Virus record (IMG/VR): IMGVR_UViG_3300037359_000036
Coordinates: 1 to 20,423 of that record
From: a virus
Strand: one strand, 5' to 3'
DNA length: 20,423 nucleotides
Notes under the pieces: model-generated
Database searches by the model: none
What the model saw: the letters and a program-made list of their open reading frames with translations, nothing else
Told to the model about the DNA's origin: nothing
Made by a program: the position numbers and the translations under genes
Part shown: piece after piece, positions 7,227 through 13,819 of the stretch
Layout of the letters: each line of letters begins with the position of its first letter
Position numbering within the stretch: position 1 is the first letter of the stretch

Positions 7227-7831
7227 GGTAACAGCGTAGTATCCCTCTGGTTGACGATACGAGGAAGGATGGTGTAAACCCGCAACTTTGGAAGTGACTC
7301 CATAAACATGGCTATGTCCAGCGGAGCCCAAATCTTCTGGTGAACTTCGAGCAGGACGGGGAGCGATTTCTTGCGATACATGATGCCGTGGCCGCACATC
7401 GGCCATTGCACTTCGTAAAGGTTCTTTCCGACTGGAATGGTCGGCCTGCCCTCACAACAGCAGGAGCCGATGAACACCAAATCCCAATCATCCGGCAGCA
7501 CGCTCATGGCTTCGGAATACTGATGACGCCAATCGAAGTCGAACTGGCAATCATCTTCCAACACCCAAAACGAGTCATCCGGGAGATAGCTCATCACCTT
7601 CCAAATCAGGTAATGGCTTAGACAAGCGATTACCTGACTTGAGCAAATCTGTTCTCCCGGCTTGTTCACGTCGAAGGTCAGGATGGGATTCAGTTGGCAT
7701 AGCTTGCGGTCAATGCACAGAAACGGTTCGGCTGGGATTCCCCTATCCTTCAAGTGCTGCTCGGCTATCAGCCATTTGTTCCAAGTCGGCTTTACCGTCA
7801 ATACGAAGGTTCTTGGAAGGTCGTGGATCAT
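7223..7831 (-). CDS. GT25-type glycosyltransferase, second of a tandem pair
   Basis: The 202-aa protein fits glycosyltransferase family 25 (LPS-type and collagen-type transferases): an N-terminal strand DLPRTFVLTVK (4-14), ACLSHYLIWK (69-78, the invariant SH in an allosteric helix), VLEDDCQF (90-97, the metal-binding EDD), DWDLVFIGS (115-123), a GHGIMYRKKS segment (147-156) and PLDIAMF (170-176). An in-frame ATG at 7870 exists, but the ATG at 7831 forms a 4-nt ATGA overlap with the previous gene and starts just before the conserved first strand. It is related to its upstream neighbour but clearly diverged, so the two probably add different sugars. The acceptor is unknown. Confidence 0.8.
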   Translation of the reverse strand: MIHDLPRTFVLTVKPTWNKWLIAEQHLKDRGIPAEPFLCIDRKLCQLNPILTFDVNKPGEQICSSQVIACLSHYLIWKVMSYLPDDSFWVLEDDCQFDFDWRHQYSEAMSVLPDDWDLVFIGSCCCEGRPTIPVGKNLYEVQWPMCGHGIMYRKKSLPVLLEVHQKIWAPLDIAMFMESLPKLRVYTILPRIVNQRDTTLLP

Positions 7832-8484
7832 AGCTCCGAAATACCCGATGGGGACACCGACCGCGGCCATTTCCCACCCTTGCCGTGGTAGCTATGATCC
7901 CATGCCATCGGGTCAATCGTGATGGCATGGCCGACAAACGGATAAACCCGCTGCATGAGCATGATGTCAACGGGAGAGTTGAACGGTCGCAATACCTTGA
8001 CTGCAAATTCAGCCGCGGAACGACGCCACCAGTTGCAGGTTGTGCAGAATGGATAATAACGGTGTTCGATAATATCGTTGATTGGCGAGGATGGTTTGTC
8101 TTCCGGCACAGTTACGGCCAGTTGAACAACTTCAATATCATCCGGAATACATTCCCGCGCTTTTTCCCATGAGTTTCTGAAATCCTCGCAGAGAACTACG
8201 TCATCCTCCATAATGAAGAACTCACCTTCGCCACTCATCAAACCCCGCTCCAAAGCGAACAGATGGCTGATGGTGGTTCCGACCACGCTGGGATGAATGT
8301 ATTTTCGCTGCCCTGACAAATCAGAATCATGCGGCACTACGGAAGCAATTCCAGCCGCCTCTCCATTTATGCCATTAAACCAGACAGGGGTTAATCCCTG
8401 AGAATCAAAGTGCTTTTGAGTCTCTCGGCGACGGTGTAAATCCTCTCGCAGAGTGATGATGTAAATTGGGGGGAAGTCGCTCAT
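7828..8484 (-). CDS. GT25-type glycosyltransferase, first of a tandem pair
   Basis: The 218-aa protein carries the GT25 order: PPIYIITLREDLHRR (5-19, the donor-binding strand followed by Arg-rich loop, typical of the family), a TTISHLFALER segment (70-80), FIMEDDVVL (90-98, the metal-binding EDD), and SPVDIMLMQ near residue 170. Near the C-terminus DHSYHGKGGKW matches the Ser/His-rich ends often seen. The frame extends upstream to 8592; the ATG at 8484 is preferred because it makes a 4-nt ATGA overlap with the zinc-ribbon gene and begins directly before the conserved strand. It probably acts in the cytosol on a glycan or a protein acceptor together with the following two transferases. Confidence 0.8.
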   Translation of the reverse strand: MSDFPPIYIITLREDLHRRRETQKHFDSQGLTPVWFNGINGEAAGIASVVPHDSDLSGQRKYIHPSVVGTTISHLFALERGLMSGEGEFFIMEDDVVLCEDFRNSWEKARECIPDDIEVVQLAVTVPEDKPSSPINDIIEHRYYPFCTTCNWWRRSAAEFAVKVLRPFNSPVDIMLMQRVYPFVGHAITIDPMAWDHSYHGKGGKWPRSVSPSGISEL

Positions 8485-8750
8485 TGATGCGTTGGGTCTC
8501 CGGACTGAATCCTGCGAACAAGCCGGTTCCAGTAGCCTATATGAAAGGATGGCATGGAGGAGGGTTGCGCGTGAATTCCGCATTGGGAGCAAAAGAACAT
8601 TTTCTCCATGTGCGGTTTTCGCTCTCCAGAAAATGTCAAATAAACGGTTTCAAGGCCCATCCACTTGTCCGTTTTGCAGACCGGACACGGAAGCAGCGTT
8701 ATTTCTAGCTCCTCTGGCTCCAAAGCGGTTGCGTCGATTCTCGCCTTCAT
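8481..8750 (-). CDS. Lar-like zinc-ribbon protein (possible restriction alleviation)
   Basis: This 89-aa protein has two Cys pairs, LPCPVCKTDKW (C22 and C25) and FFCSQCGIHA (C54 and C57), followed by IGYWNRLVRR with W74 and N75. CP(F/V)C near the start, CxxCG in the middle and a terminal AWN(R) are the layout of the Lar restriction-alleviation zinc-ribbon group of phages and prophages. The E. coli Rac Lar protein lessens EcoKI restriction; most relatives are untested, so the activity is inference. It overlaps the HTH gene and the first GT25 gene by 4 nt each, so it is co-translated with the glycan cassette rather than placed among early genes, which is unusual. Confidence 0.6.
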   Translation of the reverse strand: MKARIDATALEPEELEITLLPCPVCKTDKWMGLETVYLTFSGERKPHMEKMFFCSQCGIHAQPSSMPSFHIGYWNRLVRRIQSGDPTHQ

Positions 8751-8917
8751 TTATCCAGCAGCCAGCAAAACAGCATAGCCAGGGTTCGGCAGTTGACGTT
8801 TCTCCCGCGCTCCAGACGATCAATCGACTTGTAGTGGACGCCAACCGTTTTGGCCAGCGTGCGGATGGATACGCGATTCTTTTCGCGCCACGCGAGTACA
8901 AGTTGGCCTAGCTGCAT
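8747..8917 (-). CDS. Small HTH (Xre/Cro-like) DNA-binding protein
   Basis: The 56-aa protein is little more than a helix-turn-helix: LGQLVLAWREKNRVSIRTLA is helix 1 and the start of helix 2 (residues 3-22), then KTVGVHYKSIDRLERGRN (23-40) has the turn and recognition helix typical of Xre/Cro repressors, and a final helix follows. It could regulate this operon or be a phage switch protein. Two starts are possible: ATG at 8917 begins at the usual distance before the HTH, while GTG at 8956 gives 69 aa and leaves only 2 nt from the upstream stop. I favour the ATG because of the domain length, but the packing favours the GTG. A regulator embedded in a late structural operon is noteworthy. Confidence 0.65.
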   Translation of the reverse strand: MQLGQLVLAWREKNRVSIRTLAKTVGVHYKSIDRLERGRNVNCRTLAMLFCWLLDK

Positions 8918-8958
8918 GTCCCACTTATGGCACAGAACCAAAAGTGGCGCAAGCACTT

Positions 8959-9147
8959 TTAGAATAATTTTGAAGCAACCCGCTTGAGCTTAGGCTGGCG
9001 TTGTCCACCGCTCTTGCCGTGCGACTTACCGCCCTGTCCGGGTTTGGATTTTCCCAGCGGCTTGCGCGGCCAGGGAAGGCCGAAGAATCCTTTGAAGGCT
9101 TGGTTCATTAACGGGCTGCTATCGTCTTGGGGTATTGGCATAATCAT
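8959..9147 (-). CDS. Small basic Gly/Lys/Ser-rich protein, 62 aa
   Basis: The first 20 residues are neutral; residues about 28-60 are strongly basic and disorder-prone, with repeated Lys-Ser-Gly-Gly and Lys-Pro-Gly-Gln units (PLGKSKPGQGGKSHGKSGGQ). No family is recognised. Its ATG overlaps the stop of the ATP-grasp gene by 4 nt, which supports it being a real, coupled gene. It may bind nucleic acid, or it may be a substrate or partner of the ATP-grasp enzyme upstream of it; a very acidic small protein sits on the other side of that enzyme. Both ideas are inference from position and charge. Confidence 0.5.
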   Translation of the reverse strand: MIMPIPQDDSSPLMNQAFKGFFGLPWPRKPLGKSKPGQGGKSHGKSGGQRQPKLKRVASKLF

Positions 9148-10427
9148 TCAACCACCGCTGCCGGTTCAGGCATCTTTTCATCCGTAAAGTCGATTCCTTT
9201 TTCCTGAGCGTGCTCGATTTCTTTTATCAAATCCACAAGCGAGTCCACCTTGGCGCTTACACCGTCGGGAAGCATGGCGGCATGGTCTTTCATGGTGTCC
9301 ACCACTTCGGATGGGGTGTCGCCTATCGCCACCAGCCATCCGATGTCGTTATCTGAATCCGGAGGAAAGCACACTCGACCATCAACTTCACAGGAGTTTC
9401 CGAGTTTCATCCATTGCCGAAGTGATTTTGGAACTTCCGTTTGAGACCATCGCCCTTTCGGGTCTTTTACGGTTAATAAGCATTCAGCGGAGAACATGGC
9501 GGCGGGTTCAGGCTCAATCAATTCCCCGTTGGCTCCATACCAATAAATCTCGGGAAGATTAGCGTAAAGCTCCATCTGTGAACCGCTGGCCGGGAGCGGC
9601 CCTCGGCAGCATGGATCAATGAAAAAAGACTGTTTTCCTTTGACTCGTATTTCCATGCTGAAAAGATTCCGGTAGCGATGCTTTCCCAGGATGGGACCGA
9701 ACTTATCAAGCACTTCCTGAATCTGGTAGGGCAGTTCCTCGCGAGGTCGAAGTGCGGCCATCAATCCCTCATCCTTGGCTTCGTAACCCTGCTGTATAAG
9801 GCCGGGCCATTGACCGTCAATGCAGTAGGTATCAGCACCCAATTCAATATCGGTGTGGATGCTGTCGAAAACTAAAAACGGAACGATCTCTTTAGCTGGA
9901 CCAAACTTCACAGCCAGGTCATCAATTCTCATTTCATCCAAGGCCCAGCTTCTCCAATGCCAGGTCTCCATTGACCCGCGATACTTGGATATTTTCACGT
10001 AGCAATCATCGCGGTCGCTTAAGTAATCCCTAAGCGCTGTCACCCCCTCGCAGGCATGATGGGGAACCACTTCCATGCGCAATCCCTTTAAGATGGAAAT
10101 GAATTCCTCGCGTGAGGTTTCAATGGAATCTGCCTCTCGACTACCCCACACCGGATACCCCTGGCTCTCCAATTCCAGTTGCAGGCCGCTGTGCAGGATG
10201 TCTGGGAACACAAACAGGTCAATGTCATCCTTAGCCTTCCAGATGTCGTCACACCGATCTATGGATGAAAACCCATCTCCGATGATACATTTGTCCAAAA
10301 TCGGGAAACCGTCCTCCCACGGAGAATGGTATAGAACGCGCTTGAATCCTTCGGCCAGCTTAAGAGCTAACGGAACGAACAATCCGTGATCCACCACGCA
10401 ACACGTTACGTCTGATGGTTCTTTCAT
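9144..10427 (-). CDS. ATP-grasp enzyme of the PurD/GARS-like type
   Basis: The 427-aa protein resembles phosphoribosylamine-glycine ligase and related ATP-grasp ligases: a Rossmann-like N-terminal part (DVTCCVVDHGLFVPLALKLAEG, from residue 6, split by a short strand), VWGSREADSIETSREEF (93-109, equivalent to the GPsk..a..E.SK segment), CYVKISKY (142-149, with K145 as the likely ATP lysine), SMEIRVKG (257-264) and FFIDPCCRGPLPASG (268-282, with the metal-binding acidic residues), and a C-terminal domain with WLVAIGDTPSEVVDTM (364-379). ATP-grasp enzymes join a carboxylate to an amine through an acyl phosphate. A purine-synthesis role is unlikely here: it sits between portal and glycan genes with small acidic and basic partners. 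ATGA overlaps join it to both neighbours. The substrate is unknown. Confidence 0.65.
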   Translation of the reverse strand: MKEPSDVTCCVVDHGLFVPLALKLAEGFKRVLYHSPWEDGFPILDKCIIGDGFSSIDRCDDIWKAKDDIDLFVFPDILHSGLQLELESQGYPVWGSREADSIETSREEFISILKGLRMEVVPHHACEGVTALRDYLSDRDDCYVKISKYRGSMETWHWRSWALDEMRIDDLAVKFGPAKEIVPFLVFDSIHTDIELGADTYCIDGQWPGLIQQGYEAKDEGLMAALRPREELPYQIQEVLDKFGPILGKHRYRNLFSMEIRVKGKQSFFIDPCCRGPLPASGSQMELYANLPEIYWYGANGELIEPEPAAMFSAECLLTVKDPKGRWSQTEVPKSLRQWMKLGNSCEVDGRVCFPPDSDNDIGWLVAIGDTPSEVVDTMKDHAAMLPDGVSAKVDSLVDLIKEIEHAQEKGIDFTDEKMPEPAAVVE

Positions 10428-10555
10428 CCGTCAATGCTTTCGGTGCGCGTCCTTAGATCGGGGGACGGTTTCACACAAGGATCGTCATCATCGGAATCTT
10501 CGGGCATTCCTCCGTCTTGATCGGAATCGTCGTCAACGGAGCCTTCAGGAGCCAT
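10424..10555 (-). CDS. Very acidic small protein, 43 aa
   Basis: About a third of the residues are Asp or Glu, with runs such as VDDDSDQDGGMPEDSDDDDP (positions 7-26). Such low-complexity acidic tails suggest a disordered protein that binds a basic partner. The frame is open upstream to 10627, but the ATG at 10555 is better: it overlaps the portal stop by only 11 nt and has AAGGAG 10 nt upstream, within the portal's last codons. Its stop overlaps the ATP-grasp start by 4 nt. No family is recognised. It may be a small assembly factor for the portal or a partner of the ATP-grasp enzyme. Confidence 0.5.
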   Translation of the reverse strand: MAPEGSVDDDSDQDGGMPEDSDDDDPCVKPSPDLRTRTESIDG

Positions 10556-12851
10556 TTTCCTTTTTCTCCTTTGACTGAAATGCTGCCAGCCGATTCTTTC
10601 GGTGGATGTCGGTTGCGACGGTGGCATCTTTCAAAGCCATGCTCTGTTGCCCTTGAACCATCTTCTGCTGGTGCTTCTCCTGGCTCTGCTTCAACTGCGC
10701 CTTGGTTTTGGCGGTCTTGATGGCAATGTCGTTCTTGGCTTTGGCCTGCTTGATCTGCTCATCGGTCATCGCCTGCTGGGTCTTGTCCTGCTGCTGCTTA
10801 CCACTCTGACCCTGCTGTTCAATCTGTTTCTGGAGCTTGTCGGTCAGTTCGGCCATCTTCTTCCATTGCTTTTCGATCTCCTTGAAGATGACCGCCCGGG
10901 TCGGGTCTTTCGCGAACCGTTTCAGGTGAGCGGCAATGGCAGGACCAGCAACGTGCAGGAACGTCAACACGCCATGAGGATCAGCCCCCTGCTGTAAGGA
11001 CTGAAGCGCCTGGGTAGCCGCCGACAGGAATGTTCCAGCGTAGGTAACGGCGTTCTGCGAGGCGGTCACAACTGGTTGAACTCCAATCTTCATCAATCCC
11101 ACCCATTGCAGGGCTTCAGCCTGCTGGTCGGTGGCCAGCTTTTCCGCGCTCTTGGTCGGGTAATACTTCTCAACCGAAGATTGACCGGCCTCTGCTCCGA
11201 TCATGTCACAAATCAGGTTGTCTCGCCCGTTCTCAGGAAGCGCCGGAGCCAGCAGTTGCCAAAGGTTCGACAGCGATTGCTTGCGGACAAACGCGCTTCC
11301 TTGTCCGGTAACGCGAGTGGCCTCTACCTTTGATATTCGTCCAAGGGCTTCCTTGGGAACACCCCGGTCTTCGCAGCGTTTCTGGAACTCCTGAGCACGC
11401 TCATCGGTGGAGTTGAGGTTGCTCATGCGCCGGTAGATTTCACCGTATAGCATATCCAACTGCTCGTAATAGCGGTTGAACTGGGTCTTAGACAGCGAGG
11501 ACTGCTGCTGTGCCTGATACATGATTTCCCGAGCCGTTACCGGGTTCCCCTGCTTTTGCTGCGGCTGCTCCCGGTAGGACGCCAGATTGCTCTGCATCAT
11601 TTCCGATAGCGTGTTATTCATCGCCAGCCCATCGTTCATCAATCCCGCCACGCCAGTCTGCTGCCAATCGAATCCACCCGGAAGGACGGCGTAATCTCCG
11701 AAATGAGCCATGCTGAATTTCTGGCTGCTCTCGGTACTGGTAGGTTTGAACAGAATCTTTGGCGCGAACGCCTTGTCGGCCAAATTACAAATCAGTCGGT
11801 TCTGATATTCCATCGCCGAGAACATCTTAACCCCAAGGCCGGTAACGGAATGGTGCCATCCGCCGTTGCCGTGATCGAAATACATCGGGTGAACGCACTG
11901 CTGGAAAGACTGATACCGTTCGTGCGAGTTGAACAGGAACTTGATGTCCTCGTAGTCCTGTTTGAACTTCGGATCGCCACTGTCCTGACGGTTAACGGTG
12001 GTATCCCGCTCGACAATGGCGTGCGTCACCTTCCCGCTGAACTCGCGCCAGAATACGTGGCACACCCGGCACACCCGGGTATCGTCGAAATAGGACAGCG
12101 AGTTGTTTTTCAACTCCTGCTGGTAGTACTCCCATTCGTAGCGCAACCCCGGTTGAATACGAATGTCCATCGCGTTTTGAATGACAAGCTTGGTGTATTC
12201 TACGTCCCAGCCAACCTTAGCCGCGGCTTCCTCGTTTCGGATGAACTCGTAAAGCTCCGGCGGATAGTAGGTCACTTGCAGGGCGCACACGTCCCAATAC
12301 TTCGTGTCGCTTTTGGAAAACTCGGGTAGTTTCAAGTCGCCCGCCAACACCGCCTTGGGCAGCACCCGGTAGGCATCCTCGAAAAACAACGGGCCAGGAC
12401 CGTGCAGCACCATGTCCCACTGCGAAAGCTGCATGTTGTAATCCCACTCGGTAGCAGTTCGTATGGTCCGGTCGGCTTCCTCGCTGATTGTGCGAGACCA
12501 TTCCGCCTTTTTCTCCGGATCATCCCCAAAGCTGGTCAGCACGTTAAGGAACAATGGTGACTCACTGAAAAGGTCGTAGAAGGCCCCTACGGCGGCTTCC
12601 AGGCAGGACCGGGCCATTCCCCAGTTGACGTTGCAGGCATCGGCCCTACCGGCATCCTTGAGCTTTGAAGCTCGGTAGGGTGGGTTTCCGTCCACCAGTC
12701 CGTTTACCCGGCTGCGCTTGAAGCTTCGCTTTTCGTCGTTGTCAATGATGCGCCGGCAGAAGTCCTGCACCTGGCGCGCATCCTTCATCCGAGTCTCAGG
12801 CACCTTGCCGTCTTCGATGGTCGCTAATGGGGCGCTGCCGTAGTTGGGCAT
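10545..12851 (-). CDS. Portal protein
   Basis: This 768-aa protein lies two genes after the terminase, where portals are found, and is in the size range of podovirus-type portals (P22 and N4 portals are about 720-760 aa). Residues 1-500 hold the mixed alpha/beta core, with a VTAREIMYQAQQQ helix (near residue 440) matching the clip-to-stem 'TAxE' helix common in portals and Trp/Tyr-rich wing segments earlier. The C-terminal 110 residues are Gln, Lys and Ala rich and predicted helical, as in the barrel of long portals, ending in a basic tail. Twelve copies would form the ring through which DNA is packed and ejected. The start at 12851 is 3 nt after the upstream stop. The assignment rests on size, context and composition rather than on a strong motif. 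Confidence 0.75.
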   Translation of the reverse strand: MPNYGSAPLATIEDGKVPETRMKDARQVQDFCRRIIDNDEKRSFKRSRVNGLVDGNPPYRASKLKDAGRADACNVNWGMARSCLEAAVGAFYDLFSESPLFLNVLTSFGDDPEKKAEWSRTISEEADRTIRTATEWDYNMQLSQWDMVLHGPGPLFFEDAYRVLPKAVLAGDLKLPEFSKSDTKYWDVCALQVTYYPPELYEFIRNEEAAAKVGWDVEYTKLVIQNAMDIRIQPGLRYEWEYYQQELKNNSLSYFDDTRVCRVCHVFWREFSGKVTHAIVERDTTVNRQDSGDPKFKQDYEDIKFLFNSHERYQSFQQCVHPMYFDHGNGGWHHSVTGLGVKMFSAMEYQNRLICNLADKAFAPKILFKPTSTESSQKFSMAHFGDYAVLPGGFDWQQTGVAGLMNDGLAMNNTLSEMMQSNLASYREQPQQKQGNPVTAREIMYQAQQQSSLSKTQFNRYYEQLDMLYGEIYRRMSNLNSTDERAQEFQKRCEDRGVPKEALGRISKVEATRVTGQGSAFVRKQSLSNLWQLLAPALPENGRDNLICDMIGAEAGQSSVEKYYPTKSAEKLATDQQAEALQWVGLMKIGVQPVVTASQNAVTYAGTFLSAATQALQSLQQGADPHGVLTFLHVAGPAIAAHLKRFAKDPTRAVIFKEIEKQWKKMAELTDKLQKQIEQQGQSGKQQQDKTQQAMTDEQIKQAKAKNDIAIKTAKTKAQLKQSQEKHQQKMVQGQQSMALKDATVATDIHRKNRLAAFQSKEKKENGS

Positions 12852-12854
12852 AAG

Positions 12855-13208
12855 TTAGTTCTCGATGCGAACGGCGGGGGCGTCCACTGGGCTGCTGGTA
12901 TCGTGCAAGATTGGCCCTTTGGTCTTATGAAGTTGCACGTTCATTTTGACCTGAGTTTCCTCTTCCGGATCGGTTTTCTTCCAAGTGTAGTCGCGGGATT
13001 CCCAGTGCTGTTGGGGAAAGGACAAGCACAGCAATGACCCGCGTTTAATGCGGTTTCCGTCAGACTCATGCACATTGCCAACGACGGTAAGCACTCGGAT
13101 AACACGACCGGGGGATGCGGGTCTTTTGAAGGTTGACACCGTGGATACCCGCAGGTGGCTTTGTCCGTTAACGAGGAATTCTTCTTCATTCTTTCGGTAA
13201 TATCTCAT
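12855..13208 (-). CDS. Hypothetical protein between terminase and portal, 117 aa
   Basis: A basic, beta-rich protein (RVSTVSTFKR, VIRVLTVVGNVHES, LLCLSFPQQHWESRDYTWKKTD segments) with a flexible C-terminal tail. No family is recognised. The frame is open upstream to 13463, but the first 85 codons there are a shadow of the upstream Cys-rich gene; the ATG at 13208 gives a 4-nt ATGA overlap with that gene's stop. It ends 3 nt before the portal ATG. A role in head assembly or packaging is possible from its place only. Confidence 0.6.
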   Translation of the reverse strand: MRYYRKNEEEFLVNGQSHLRVSTVSTFKRPASPGRVIRVLTVVGNVHESDGNRIKRGSLLCLSFPQQHWESRDYTWKKTDPEEETQVKMNVQLHKTKGPILHDTSSPVDAPAVRIEN

Positions 13209-13819
13209 GGCGTTGATTTCTTCCAGCAGTGAGGAACGGAGGCGAGCTTGGCTCGCTGTGAATCGGTCAATGGTTTGAGTTGCAAATCCAGCGGCAACCA
13301 CACGGCGGATTGCAGGAAGCACCCGCAGAAGTAACAGGAACGCAGGTTGTAATCGTACGTAGTAGTAGCAGAACCTACAATCAGGTGGACCATCTTCTTT
13401 AGTGAATCGCAGATGCCTCCGCAGGGAGTGGAGAAGGTCACGTTGAACTGGCACTTGGCGCATATCGCCGCCCGACGCTCAGCCTCTACTCCAGTTACTA
13501 GCGGACGGCCAGCCACTACGTCACGTATCATGGTAGAAGTGCCAGTCAGCACGTCGTAGAAAGTCAGCTTACGCGGATGGTGAATCGGATCGCACGGAAT
13601 GCAGTGATCGGGTTTGTGATCGCAGCACGCCTTCTCAACCTCTTGAGTGAATCCCAACCCCACCGGAACTCCGTTGGCCACTCGCCACTGGCGGCAGTTA
13701 TCCACCAGCACGTCGAAAATGTACCCCTTGCCAACGATGCCTATATCGGGTCGGTTGATAATCCATTCCCCTCCGTAGGGCGGGGATGATCGTTCCTTGA
13801 TGCACATTTCCATGTTCAT
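13205..13819 (-). CDS. Cys-rich protein between terminase and portal, 204 aa
   Basis: Fourteen cysteines (positions 6, 42, 65, 66, 73, 76, 120, 123, 133, 137, 162, 165, 167 and 198) suggest several zinc sites: ACCDHKPDHCIPC (64-76), ICAKC with TPCGGIC (119-137), and SCYFCGC (161-167). The N-terminal part (YGGEWIINRPDIGIVGKGY, from residue 15) is more regular. No family is recognised, but the layout with Cys-x2-Cys knuckles is like small zinc-ribbon or treble-clef proteins, so binding to DNA, RNA or protein is plausible. The start at 13819 overlaps the terminase stop by 4 nt, and its own stop overlaps the next gene by 4 nt, which fixes both ends. A link to packaging is possible only by position. 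Confidence 0.65.
   Translation of the reverse strand: MNMEMCIKERSSPPYGGEWIINRPDIGIVGKGYIFDVLVDNCRQWRVANGVPVGLGFTQEVEKACCDHKPDHCIPCDPIHHPRKLTFYDVLTGTSTMIRDVVAGRPLVTGVEAERRAAICAKCQFNVTFSTPCGGICDSLKKMVHLIVGSATTTYDYNLRSCYFCGCFLQSAVWLPLDLQLKPLTDSQRAKLASVPHCWKKSTP

Noticed and set aside
7227-7406. Sixty-codon upstream extension of the GT2 gene
   Set aside because: It lies inside the preceding GT25 gene and the ATGA overlap at 7226 is a more likely start.
11703-12329. Plus-strand frame of 208 codons inside the portal
   Set aside because: A shadow of the portal reading frame with Leu/Val/Arg-rich, unstructured content.
12855-13463. Full 202-codon version of the gene before the portal
   Set aside because: The first 85 codons overlap the Cys-rich gene out of frame; the ATG at 13208 with a 4-nt overlap is a better start.
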